Shown piece after piece: positions 27,535-35,800 of a DNA stretch of 64,000 nt. The notes beneath the pieces are model-generated. The model saw only the letters and a list, made by a program, of their open reading frames with translations. It made no database searches and had not been told where the DNA came from. The position numbers were made by a program, and so were the translations under genes. The stretch lies in the NCBI GenBank assembly GCA_000974665.1, contig BBSY01000002.1, forward strand, positions 248,001-312,000, written 5' to 3'. The stretch comes from an alpha proteobacterium U9-1i (lineage in GTDB: Bacteria; Pseudomonadota; Alphaproteobacteria; Caulobacterales; Aquidulcibacteraceae). Within the stretch, counting starts at the first letter, position 1, and the number at the start of each line of letters is the position of its first letter.

Positions 27535-27566
27535 CCGCACCGGCTGCCTTCGGGCGGCCGGTGCGG
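27535..27566 (-). terminator. Hairpin terminator after the hybrid kinase gene
   Basis: CCGCACCGGCTGCC pairs with GGCGGCCGGTGCGG across a TTCG loop, 14 pairs with one wobble. CTTTTT lies on one side, and TTTTTTC (in leftward reading) lies about 15 bases beyond the other side, so it may work in either direction. It follows the stop of the leftward hybrid kinase. Confidence 0.7.
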
Positions 27567-27570
27567 CTTT

Positions 27571-30500
27571 TTACGCCGCTAACGTCTCCCGCAGCGCCTG
27601 GATGAAGAGCGCCCAGTCCTCCTCACTGGGCCTCTCGCCTTCGCTCAACTTCTGATCAAGCGCGAGCGCGGCCGCGCTGAGCGCGCCATAGCCCAGGCTG
27701 CCAGCGGTGCCGGCGGCGCGATGAATGACACTGCGCAGGTCGGCGTCGGCGTTGCGCGCGAGGACGACATCAAGATCGACGCGCGCGCGTTCGATGAAAC
27801 GCCGCTGCAACTCGGCGAGCACGTGCGCAGGAAGCGCCTCAACCCGCGCGGGCGCCGGTTGGCGCCCTGCGGCTAGCCACTTGGAAACCATCATCTTGAG
27901 GCTTTCCGGCGCAAGCGGCTTGGCGACGTAATCGTTCATGCCAGCGGCAAGGCAGTCGGCGACCTGCTCCGGCAGCGCCTGCGCCGTCATGGCGACGATC
28001 GGCAAGTCGGCAAAGCCATCCAGCGCCCGAATGGCGCGCGTCGCGTCGCGTCCACACGTGCGCGGCATCTGCACGTCCATGAAGACGATGTCGTAGCCGC
28101 CTTCCTGCACCCGGCTGAGGGCCTCCACGCCATCGGCGGCGAACTCGATGATGTGGCCGTCGCCGCTCAACAAAGCCACGGCCAGCTCGCGATTAAGTTC
28201 GGCGTCATCAGCAATGAGAATGCGCCGCTTCTGCACTGGACTGGCCGTCGATTGATTCGGCGGTGCAACCTCGTGGGTGCTGTCGGCAACCGGCAGCGAC
28301 AGCGTGAACCAGAAGAGCGAGCCCTCTCCTTCCACTGAGGCCACGCCAATCTCGCCGCCCATGAGCTCGACCAGATGTTTGGAGATCGCAAGCCCCAAGC
28401 CGCTTCCGCCGAAGCGCCGCGCAATCGAGCTGTCTGCCTGCACGAAACGCTGGAACACCTCTTGTTCTTTGCCGGCGGCAATGCCGATTCCGGTATCCCT
28501 CACTTCGAAGCGCAGCGTTTGACCCGTTCCCGGTCGATCCAACGCACGCACACTGACATGGACAGCGCCGCTGTCGGTGAACTTGCAGGCGTTGCCGATC
28601 AGATTGAGCAAGACTTGATTGATGCGCGACTCGTCGCCGATGAGCCGGCGTTCAACGCCGTCGTCAATCTCGACCTCAAGAGCCACGCCCTTGGCGTCAG
28701 CGTCGGGACGAAATCCCTCAACACTGCGCTCCACCAGCTTGGCGGCGTCGAAGGGTTGGGGGTCTAGATTGAGTGCGCCGGCCTCCAGGCTGGAGAAATC
28801 CAGTAAGTCGTTGACGAGGCGCAGCAGATCGTGACCGGAGCGCGCCACAAGCTCGGCATAGCGCCGGTTATTCGCCTCGATCGTCGGACTTTTCATCAGC
28901 AGGTGCGAGAAGCCGGCGATGCTATTTAGCGGCGTGCGCAATTCGTGACTCATATTGGCCAGAAACTGCGACTTCACCGCATTTGCCGCCTCGGCCGCAT
29001 GACGGGCTTCCGCCAACGCCGCTTCCAGACGCTTGCGCTCAGTCACGTCGCGGGCTGAATCTTGAATCTCGATTGGTTGCCCTTGCTCGTCATAAAGAAC
29101 GCGCGGAATGCCTTCGAGCCAAATGAACCGCCCGTCCTTGCGCCGCGCGCGGAACGTATAAGGCTGCGGCGAGGCGCTGGGTCCTTCCGCCGCCAACGCG
29201 CGGAAGAAAGTCTTCACCGACTCGACATCGTCGGGATGGGTATAGTCAAGCGTACGCGTGCCGATCAATTCCTCCGGCGCATAGCCCATCACGACGGCAG
29301 CGCTCGGACTGACGAAAAGCATCGTCCCGTCGAGGCTCATGCGCGCAATCATGTCGAGCGAAGCATCGGCCATGGCCCGGTAGCGCGCTTCGCTCTCCCG
29401 CACCGCCTCGACCGCCCCTTCCGCCGCTACTCGCGCGGCCGACAAGTCGTGTTCGAGTTGGCGTCTGGCAGTGATGTCGCGATAGATGGTCACGACTTCG
29501 ACCGGATCACCGTCAGCATTGCGGATGATGCTGGGGTTTCCCTCCAGCCACATGATGGATCCGTCTGGCCGTGGCACGCGATACTCGCGGCGCACTGACC
29601 GATCTGGTTCAGCGCCACTGAACAGATCCGCCAAAACCTTCTCGGCGAAAGCGCGGTCCTCCGCAGCGACGAAATCGAGCGTTGACCTCCCAATCGCGTG
29701 CTCGGGATCGACGCCAAGAATGCGGCACGCGGGCGAAGCATAAGAAATGATCCCGCCAGGACCAAGACGCACAACAATGTCGGTCGAATAATCAGCCAGC
29801 GCGCGATACTTGGCCTCGCTGCGTTCGGCGCGCAGCCGTGCTGCAACGATTTCGCTGCGGGCGCGCACCGCATCGCTCAGCGCCGCCGCGACCGGCAAGG
29901 TCGAGAGCGACATCACCGCCAGGAAGGCTTGCAGCATCAAAACGCGTTCGAGGTCGGATCCCTCGACCAGCTGCGTCGGGCCCTTCCCGGCAATTGCGCA
30001 CGAGATCGCAACCGCGGCGGTCAAAAGAATGCCGAGCGCCGCACCTCTCGTACCGAGCCGGAAGGTGGCGAACATGAGAACCGGCGGGACCAGAAAAAGG
30101 ATCGGCAAGCTGTCTTGGGCGAAGACCATGAAGAGGACGCCGACAATCAGCGCCAGCGTCACGGCGACGCCTAAAGGCGTCCGCGCTTGGTTGAGGGCAT
30201 CTGTCTGTGGGCCGCTGAAGACGAGCAGCGCCGGGGCAAATATGAGCATGCCAAGCGCATCGGCCGCGTACCAGGTCGCAAGCGTGTCGATGAACGGCGC
30301 CGACTGAATGAGAACGCCGGCAGCGATCAACGCCGAGACGGCAGGACCCGCGACACCCGCCGCGAGGCCGAAGGAAAGGAGATCGCGCGCGCGCGTGATG
30401 TCGGGGACCCCATCGCGGCGCCACAACAGCTGCGCGCACAGATAGACCTCCGCCAGATTGGCGCCGGTCAATCCGATCGCGCGCAAACCACTGTCGCCCA

Positions 30501-30747
30501 TGATGAAGTTGACGCTGAGATTGGCGAGAGCGCCGGTCGCCAGAATCGCCGGCCAGTGCAGGCGGCTCTGGCGCATCATCACCGTCAGCAACATCGCGTT
30601 GAGCGGCCAGATCGAAGCGATCCGTCCGCCATGGCGGCTGAATTCCTGACTGAGGAAAACCACCAGCGCCGCCGCCGCGAAGAGCGCCAGCAGCTTCACT
30701 GCGGAACTGTCGAGAGCGCCGCTGCGGCCTTGTGGGCGGTTCGTCAT
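27571..30747 (-). CDS. Hybrid sensor histidine kinase (MASE1-PAS-PAS-HisKA-HATPase-REC-Hpt)
   Basis: The 1058-residue protein has an N-terminal MASE1-like membrane sensor (residues about 15-295). Two PAS domains lie at about 310-430 and 455-575. The phospho-acceptor H601 sits in NMSHELRTPL, the N-box in LIGNACKF (717-724), and the G boxes in DTGIGI and GSGLGLAI. A receiver at 842-955 has Asp891 in FMDVQMPR. A C-terminal Hpt has His1009 in VIHRAAGTAG. This makes a full intramolecular phosphorelay, as in ArcB/BarA-type kinases. The upstream single-domain receiver (30797) starts the operon. Confidence 0.93.
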   Translation of the reverse strand: MTNRPQGRSGALDSSAVKLLALFAAAALVVFLSQEFSRHGGRIASIWPLNAMLLTVMMRQSRLHWPAILATGALANLSVNFIMGDSGLRAIGLTGANLAEVYLCAQLLWRRDGVPDITRARDLLSFGLAAGVAGPAVSALIAAGVLIQSAPFIDTLATWYAADALGMLIFAPALLVFSGPQTDALNQARTPLGVAVTLALIVGVLFMVFAQDSLPILFLVPPVLMFATFRLGTRGAALGILLTAAVAISCAIAGKGPTQLVEGSDLERVLMLQAFLAVMSLSTLPVAAALSDAVRARSEIVAARLRAERSEAKYRALADYSTDIVVRLGPGGIISYASPACRILGVDPEHAIGRSTLDFVAAEDRAFAEKVLADLFSGAEPDRSVRREYRVPRPDGSIMWLEGNPSIIRNADGDPVEVVTIYRDITARRQLEHDLSAARVAAEGAVEAVRESEARYRAMADASLDMIARMSLDGTMLFVSPSAAVVMGYAPEELIGTRTLDYTHPDDVESVKTFFRALAAEGPSASPQPYTFRARRKDGRFIWLEGIPRVLYDEQGQPIEIQDSARDVTERKRLEAALAEARHAAEAANAVKSQFLANMSHELRTPLNSIAGFSHLLMKSPTIEANNRRYAELVARSGHDLLRLVNDLLDFSSLEAGALNLDPQPFDAAKLVERSVEGFRPDADAKGVALEVEIDDGVERRLIGDESRINQVLLNLIGNACKFTDSGAVHVSVRALDRPGTGQTLRFEVRDTGIGIAAGKEQEVFQRFVQADSSIARRFGGSGLGLAISKHLVELMGGEIGVASVEGEGSLFWFTLSLPVADSTHEVAPPNQSTASPVQKRRILIADDAELNRELAVALLSGDGHIIEFAADGVEALSRVQEGGYDIVFMDVQMPRTCGRDATRAIRALDGFADLPIVAMTAQALPEQVADCLAAGMNDYVAKPLAPESLKMMVSKWLAAGRQPAPARVEALPAHVLAELQRRFIERARVDLDVVLARNADADLRSVIHRAAGTAGSLGYGALSAAALALDQKLSEGERPSEEDWALFIQALRETLAA

Positions 30748-30796
30748 TGTCGCCGCCGCGCGTGTTCCAAATCGGTCATTCTGGCTCTACCGCAGT

Positions 30797-31246
30797 TCAC
30801 TCCAACCAGTGCGCTTCATCTGGGCCCTCGCCAAACACCAGACTTGGCTCACTTTCGCGGGCCGGGCTTGGGCCGATGCCAGGGCGCCTGCCCGCCCATG
30901 CCTTCACGCGCTGCAACAAATTCAGGATGTCGAATGGCTTTGCGATATAATCGCACGCGCCGAGGCTGCGCGCCAACATGACGTCGCGCGCATTGCGGCG
31001 GGCGGTCAACATGATCACCGGGACATGATTGAGCGCCGCATCGGCCTTAAGGGTCTTAAGGACCGAAAAGCCGTCGAGCACGGGCATTTCCGCGTCCAGC
31101 ACAATAAGCGCCGGGCGCCGCTGGCGCACCGCCTCCAACGCCAACGCGCCGTTCTCGGCGACCGCCACGTCAAACCCGTGAAATTTGAGGCTTTCGCTTA
31201 CCATCAGCGTGATGAGAGCGTCGTCATCGACGACTAGAATCTGCAT
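30797..31246 (-). CDS. Single-domain response regulator with C-terminal tail
   Basis: The 149-residue protein has a receiver fold (MQILVVDDDALITLMVSE; acceptor Asp in IVLDAEMPVLDG; YIAKPFDILNLLQRVK) and a 25-residue tail without an output domain. It lies 49 bases before the hybrid kinase on the same strand. It may accept phosphate from the Hpt domain of that kinase. Confidence 0.9.
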   Translation of the reverse strand: MQILVVDDDALITLMVSESLKFHGFDVAVAENGALALEAVRQRRPALIVLDAEMPVLDGFSVLKTLKADAALNHVPVIMLTARRNARDVMLARSLGACDYIAKPFDILNLLQRVKAWAGRRPGIGPSPARESEPSLVFGEGPDEAHWLE

Positions 31247-31468
31247 GGCGTCCCACTCGATCAGAATGCGTCACGCATGACCTCGCCGCTCTCAAAGAAG
31301 ACTTAAGAGCACTGCAGAGCCTTTCGCCAATTGCTGCGAGCATTTTGAGAGAATTACGAGCCAGAACGGAGGCTGCACATTTCTCTACATACCACTGTGC
31401 GCGCGCTAACGGACCAGAAGCCCACTTGATGCTAGTCGCACTGGATTCGTGGTCACGCGCGCCGCAAC

Positions 31469-31954
31469 TTGAAGATCAAAGTCACGGACTTGCCTGTAAC
31501 CATCTCCATCAATTCCGAGCTCGCGCTGCATGTGATTGACTTCACTGGCTGTGTGCGCTTCTCCGAGATTGAAGCGCTTGGACGCGCGCACGCGGACAAC
31601 CTATCCTGGGCCGGCGCCGACACGTTTCACATTGTCGCCGAGGACGCCGATCTCGCAGAGCTCACTGAGGCTCGCCTCGACGCGGTGCGCGCGCACTACC
31701 GCAAGGTTCACGAAAGTATTGAGTTCTTCATTCTGCGCCGCTCAGGATGGGTATGCCGATCTGCGGACGGTTGCCGGGTTGTCGAATATTGGTTGCGCGA
31801 GCGACACTCCCGCGACGGCCAAGGCACCGAAGTCTATCTTGCGGCGACACTCGATGATCTCGGTGAACTCTTCTCACAAGATGAGATTGAAGCGGCGCGC
31901 ACCAGAGCGGGGTTCTTCGAGCAATTGCGCATCGATCATAAAGCCGGCCGCTAG
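31469..31954 (+). CDS. Hypothetical alpha/beta protein
   Basis: The 161-residue protein has strands (ISINSELALHVIDFTG, SWAGADTFHIVAED) alternating with helices. FFILRRSGWVCRSADGCRVVEYWL forms a beta hairpin. The arrangement resembles short single-domain proteins seen near stress genes in this group. No catalytic motif is visible. It stands alone between the receiver gene and a convergent carboxymuconolactone-type gene. Confidence 0.65.
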   Translation: MKIKVTDLPVTISINSELALHVIDFTGCVRFSEIEALGRAHADNLSWAGADTFHIVAEDADLAELTEARLDAVRAHYRKVHESIEFFILRRSGWVCRSADGCRVVEYWLRERHSRDGQGTEVYLAATLDDLGELFSQDEIEAARTRAGFFEQLRIDHKAGR

Positions 31955-32093
31955 GAACAAGCTCCGCACTGTTGTGCGAACTCAATGTGGCAGAAGATCA
32001 CGAACAAATTTTACTGGAGCGCACCGTTAGCAGGCGCTTTTGGCGTGCGTTTCATCGAACACCGCCCTCAAGTCCACACGCAAGTGTGCGGGC

Positions 32094-32687
32094 TCACTCT
32101 CCGTGCTTGCCAGCGCTCCATCCTGCGCTGCCTAGGTGACGCACGCCCGCCTCGCGTGCGGGCTCTTCCAGCGCGGTGCCCATGCCGTCGTTCCAGCGAT
32201 TGAGAAAGCCGAAGAGCGCGATCACGCCCATGAGTTCGACGATCTCGCCATCATCCCAATGCTGGCGGACCCGTTCCATGAGTGGCAGGTCAATGCCGCT
32301 GGGCTGCATGGCCCCGGCAAGCGCCAAATCGAAGGCGGCCTTCTCCGCTTCGGTGAAAAGTTCACTCGACTGATAGGACCATAGAGCCGCAAGCCGCTCC
32401 GCACTGGCGCCAAACCGCTCGGCCGCGAGCGCCGTGTGCGCCTGGCAATAGCGGCAGCCCGCCGCCTGTGATGCAATCAAAGCAACCAGCCGCTTCTGCT
32501 CGCTCGTGATCCTGCCGTTATTGGTCATCACCGCCTTGTTGAGCGCGATGAACGCGCGGGCGATCTCGGGTCTGCGCTGCATGGTGAGTACGCTATTGGG
32601 CGGAAACCCCAGCGTCGTGGTGAAGAAGTTCGCGAGTTCGGCGACTTCGGCGTCGGCCCCCAAGGGCAGCGGGTTCACAAGCGGCAT
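32094..32687 (-). CDS. AhpD/carboxymuconolactone-decarboxylase-like peroxidase-related protein
   Basis: The protein has about 197 residues. The core is ALNKAVMTNNGRITSEQKRL, then SQAAGCRYCQAHTALAAERF, with the CxxC redox pair and following His of AhpD-like proteins. The upstream Glu belongs to the proton relay. Such proteins reduce peroxides or act in alkylhydroperoxide defence. The start at 32687 (MPLVNPLPLG) is preferred over 32729. It diverges from the thioredoxin operon. Confidence 0.88.
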   Translation of the reverse strand: MPLVNPLPLGADAEVAELANFFTTTLGFPPNSVLTMQRRPEIARAFIALNKAVMTNNGRITSEQKRLVALIASQAAGCRYCQAHTALAAERFGASAERLAALWSYQSSELFTEAEKAAFDLALAGAMQPSGIDLPLMERVRQHWDDGEIVELMGVIALFGFLNRWNDGMGTALEEPAREAGVRHLGSAGWSAGKHGE

Positions 32688-32791
32688 TGGGAAGCCCTTC
32701 TCAAGGATTGCGTCGGCGTGAGGTAACAATAAAGCCGCCCGATCCGAACTCCTAGCGAACCGCCGACTCTCGCGATCCCCAGGAGCCCTTC

Positions 32792-33187
32792 ATGACGATC
32801 ATCCGCCGCGCCCTTATTCTCATCGCTGTCGCTTGGACTGTGACGGGCGCTGCCGCGGCGGCGGAGTATCGCGCGTTCGACCAGGGCGCCTTTGCGCAGG
32901 CTCAGTCGGAGGGCCGTCCGATCCTGGTCGAGGTCTTCGCCCCTTGGTGCCCCACCTGCCGGGCGCAGTCGCCGATCGTCCGCACGATCGCTGAAGACGC
33001 CGCCTTCGCTAACCTCGTTGTTTTCCGCATCGATTACGATAATCAGCGCTATGAGTGGCGCGCGCTCAATGTGCGCCGGCAATCCACGCTCATTGCCTAT
33101 GCTGGTGCTCGCGAGACCGGGCGACTGGTCGCCGCCACAAGCCCCGATCGCATCGAGACCTTGATGCGCTCGGCCATCGCACCATGA
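32792..33187 (+). CDS. Periplasmic thioredoxin-like protein
   Basis: The 131-residue protein has a signal peptide (MTIIRRALILIAVAWTVTGAAA) and a thioredoxin active site FAPWCPTCRAQ. Its position just before a CcdA-like transporter suggests the two together form the reductant path that DsbD forms as a single protein. The stop overlaps the ATG of the transporter (ATGA). Confidence 0.9.
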   Translation: MTIIRRALILIAVAWTVTGAAAAAEYRAFDQGAFAQAQSEGRPILVEVFAPWCPTCRAQSPIVRTIAEDAAFANLVVFRIDYDNQRYEWRALNVRRQSTLIAYAGARETGRLVAATSPDRIETLMRSAIAP

Positions 33188-33906
33188 CGCTTTTAACGCC
33201 GGCGCTGGCGTTTCTGGCCGGCGTGCTGACGATACTGTCGCCTTGCGTGTTGCCGCTCGCGCCCATCCTCGCGAGCGCCGCCACGGCTCAGCACCGCCTC
33301 GGGCCCTTGGCTCTGGCGGTGGGCCTGGCGCTTTCCTTCTCTCTCGTAGGCCTCTTCGTCGCCACCATCGGCTTTGCTATCGGTCTCGACAACGAAACGC
33401 TGCGCTTTGCCGGCGGACTGATCATGCTTGCGGTCGGCGCTGTCCTGGTCGTGCCGCGGCTTGAACTCGCGTTCGCAGGCGCGGCCGCGCCGCTCAGCAA
33501 TTGGGCGAATGAACGAACCGCCTCGTTCGAAGGTAATGGCCTTATGGGTCAAGCCGGATTGGGCGCGTTGCTGGGATTGGTGTGGAGCCCCTGCGTTGGA
33601 CCAACGCTCGGCGCCGCCTCGGCGCTCGCCGCACAAGGCGATGATCTTCTATCGGTCACGCTTGTCATGGCGGCCTTTGGCTTGGGCGCCGCATCAGTGC
33701 TTGCAGCCATTGGCTATGGCGCCCGCGCTCTGATCGGGCGCCACCGCGGCGCACTCAATGCGATCGGCAAACATGGAAAGCGCTTCCTCGGCTGGGCGCT
33801 CGTCATTGTTGCGCTCCTCATCGTTACGGGACTCGACCGCGTGATCGAAACTACGCTCGTCGAACTCTCGCCAGCTTGGCTCACCGAACTCACCACACGC
33901 TACTGA
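33184..33906 (+). CDS. CcdA/DsbD-type thiol-disulfide transporter
   Basis: The protein has about 240 residues and six transmembrane segments. Conserved redox cysteines lie in ILSPCVLPLAP and VWSPCVGPTLG, the two positions used by CcdA/DsbD to pass electrons across the membrane. It starts inside the stop of the thioredoxin gene. It likely reduces the periplasmic thioredoxin encoded upstream. Confidence 0.9.
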   Translation: MTLLTPALAFLAGVLTILSPCVLPLAPILASAATAQHRLGPLALAVGLALSFSLVGLFVATIGFAIGLDNETLRFAGGLIMLAVGAVLVVPRLELAFAGAAAPLSNWANERTASFEGNGLMGQAGLGALLGLVWSPCVGPTLGAASALAAQGDDLLSVTLVMAAFGLGAASVLAAIGYGARALIGRHRGALNAIGKHGKRFLGWALVIVALLIVTGLDRVIETTLVELSPAWLTELTTRY

Positions 33907-33916
33907 GGACACGATC

Positions 33917-34390
33917 ATGAAACCGATCAGACTTCTCTCTTGGGCGCTGGCGCTTGGCTTTGCGGGGGCGCTCGTCTTTCTCGTCGGCCTGCCGAAATTC
34001 ATCGGCCCTGATCCCAATCCGATCTTTGCACTCCTTGCCGGGCGGACCGGCGTGGCGCTGTTTGAGCCTTACATCCGCTACGCCACAGGCGCCGCTGAAT
34101 TGACCGCGGCACTGCTGCTCGTCATTCCTCGCACGCGCTTCTTCGGCGCGCTCATTGCGGGCGGCGTAACTTTGGGCGCCATCGGCTTTCACCTGTCGCC
34201 CTTCTTAGGGATTCAGATTCCGCAGATGGATCGCGTCGTCGCCCTCCTCCAAGAGGGACGCAGCGTCAGCGAAATCGACGCCATGGCGCTCCCGACCGAT
34301 GGCGGCATGCTGTTCATGATTGCGCTGGCGTTCCTTGCCGTTGCAGCTGCGTTAGCGTGGCTGGAGCGGCCGCGCCGGATCACCGCCTAA
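33917..34390 (+). CDS. DoxX-family membrane protein
   Basis: The 157-residue protein has four transmembrane segments. LPKFIGPDPNPIFALLAGR and RYATGAAELTAALLLVIPRT are typical of DoxX-like proteins. Related MTB proteins form membrane oxidoreductase complexes with thiosulfate or radical-detoxifying enzymes. It starts ten bases after the CcdA gene, in the same redox operon. Confidence 0.82.
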   Translation: MKPIRLLSWALALGFAGALVFLVGLPKFIGPDPNPIFALLAGRTGVALFEPYIRYATGAAELTAALLLVIPRTRFFGALIAGGVTLGAIGFHLSPFLGIQIPQMDRVVALLQEGRSVSEIDAMALPTDGGMLFMIALAFLAVAAALAWLERPRRITA

Positions 34391-34472
34391 GCCCATGACT
34401 CCCGCTGCCGCACTCCCGGACGTGAGCAGCAGGTCTTGTGTTGCACCGCGCCGCCAGGGGATTGTCAGCCGG

Positions 34473-35027
34473 ATGCCGCCGAACAAACCCGACTACGCCG
34501 ATCTTGAACGGCTGATGCGGCAGGCGGTCGCCGGCGATGCGCACGCTTATGAAAGGTTGCTGCTTGCGCTGACCCAGCGCCTTCGCCCCTTCTTTTCGGC
34601 GCGCTTGCAGAACGGCGCCGCTGACGCCGAAGATCTCGTGCAAGACACCCTCATCGCCATGCATGAGCGGCGTTCGAGCTACAATCCGGCGCAGCCGTTC
34701 GCAGCATGGGTCTACGCCATCGCCCGCTACAAGCTCATCGACCACCTGCGGCGCCAACGCGTGCGCTTGCACATTCCGATCGACGACGTCGAAGGCCTGT
34801 TCGCGGACGAACGCACGGACGCCGGCGACGCTGCGCGCGACGTCGCCGCTTTGCTGGATCAACTGCCGGAGCAACAACGCACGGCGCTCCGCCTCACTAA
34901 GCTTGCAGAGCAATCCACACGCGACGCCGCGGCGGCGAGCGGCATGTCGGAGACCTCAATTCGGGTGAACGCGCATCGCGGTCTGAAACGATTGATCGCG
35001 TTCGTCCGCCGGAGTGAGACGCCATGA
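34473..35027 (+). CDS. sigF: ECF sigma factor, SigF-like
   Basis: The protein has about 184 residues. Region 2 is ALTQRLRPFFSARLQNGAAD, then AEDLVQDTLIAMHERRSSYN; region 4 is LPEQQRTALRLTKLAEQSTR with SETSIRVNAHRGLKRL. The ATG of the next gene overlaps its stop (ATGA), and that gene is NrsF. The pair matches the Caulobacter crescentus sigF-nrsF unit, which responds to chromium and cadmium. The start at 34473 avoids a long unlikely extension. Confidence 0.9.
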   Translation: MPPNKPDYADLERLMRQAVAGDAHAYERLLLALTQRLRPFFSARLQNGAADAEDLVQDTLIAMHERRSSYNPAQPFAAWVYAIARYKLIDHLRRQRVRLHIPIDDVEGLFADERTDAGDAARDVAALLDQLPEQQRTALRLTKLAEQSTRDAAAASGMSETSIRVNAHRGLKRLIAFVRRSETP

Positions 35028-35650
35028 ACACTGAAGACCTCATCAAACGGCTGGCCCAGGCGCCGGCGCCGGCCGCCAATTGGAGTTGGGGTCTCGCTGC
35101 GGCCGGTCTCGCTGGATTTGGCGCGGCGTCAGCGCTGCTGCTGTTGAGTTCAGGAACGCGGCCCGACCTCTTGGACGCCTGGGCGCCAACATCGCTGAAG
35201 GTCGCGTTCGGCTTGATCGCGGCAATTGCACTTCTGCCGTTTGTCTGGCGCGCCGCGCGGCCGAACGTGAAGTTGGGAGACACGCTCACGCCCGCGGCGG
35301 TCTTCATCGCAATTGCTGCAATAGTGACATTGACCGCTCTCGCCCTCGCGCCGCCTGACCTTCGTTGGGTGCTGTGGACAGGCGGCGGCGCGCCAGATTG
35401 CCTTATCCGCATTCCATTGATCAGCCTACCGATTATGGCGGCGCTTTATTTTGCCGCGCGCAAGTCGGCGCCGACGCGCTTGTCGCTTGCCGGCGCGGCG
35501 CTTGGCGCAGCTGCCGGGGCGCTCGCGGCCATCCCCTATTCCTTGTTCTGTCCAATCGACTCCGCGTCCTACGTCGCGACTTGGTACACCGTCTCGATTC
35601 TGATCTGCGCCGTCCTTGGCGCCTGTTCATCACGAATGCTTCGGTGGTGA
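35024..35650 (+). CDS. nrsF: NrsF-type membrane anti-sigma factor (DUF1109)
   Basis: The 208-residue protein has six transmembrane segments and a short cytoplasmic N-terminus (MNTEDLIKRLAQAPAP) that would bind the sigma factor. Cys126 and Cys176 face the same spacing as the two cysteines reported to be needed for activation in Caulobacter NrsF. The anti-sigma protein holds SigF until metal or thiol stress changes it. It overlaps the sigma gene by four bases. Confidence 0.9.
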   Translation: MNTEDLIKRLAQAPAPAANWSWGLAAAGLAGFGAASALLLLSSGTRPDLLDAWAPTSLKVAFGLIAAIALLPFVWRAARPNVKLGDTLTPAAVFIAIAAIVTLTALALAPPDLRWVLWTGGGAPDCLIRIPLISLPIMAALYFAARKSAPTRLSLAGAALGAAAGALAAIPYSLFCPIDSASYVATWYTVSILICAVLGACSSRMLRW

Positions 35651-35800
35651 CGCGGGGCGCCGCACACGCCATGGGCGCGCCCTGCGCGACGCTGGCTCGC
35701 TGCGACGGCTAAATTTTCCTCATCACGTCTGCTAAATCCGGGCCGCTGTGACGTCTCTCCCTAGGAAGCCGCCAATTGAGAGCGGCGTCAGGGGGAAGAC

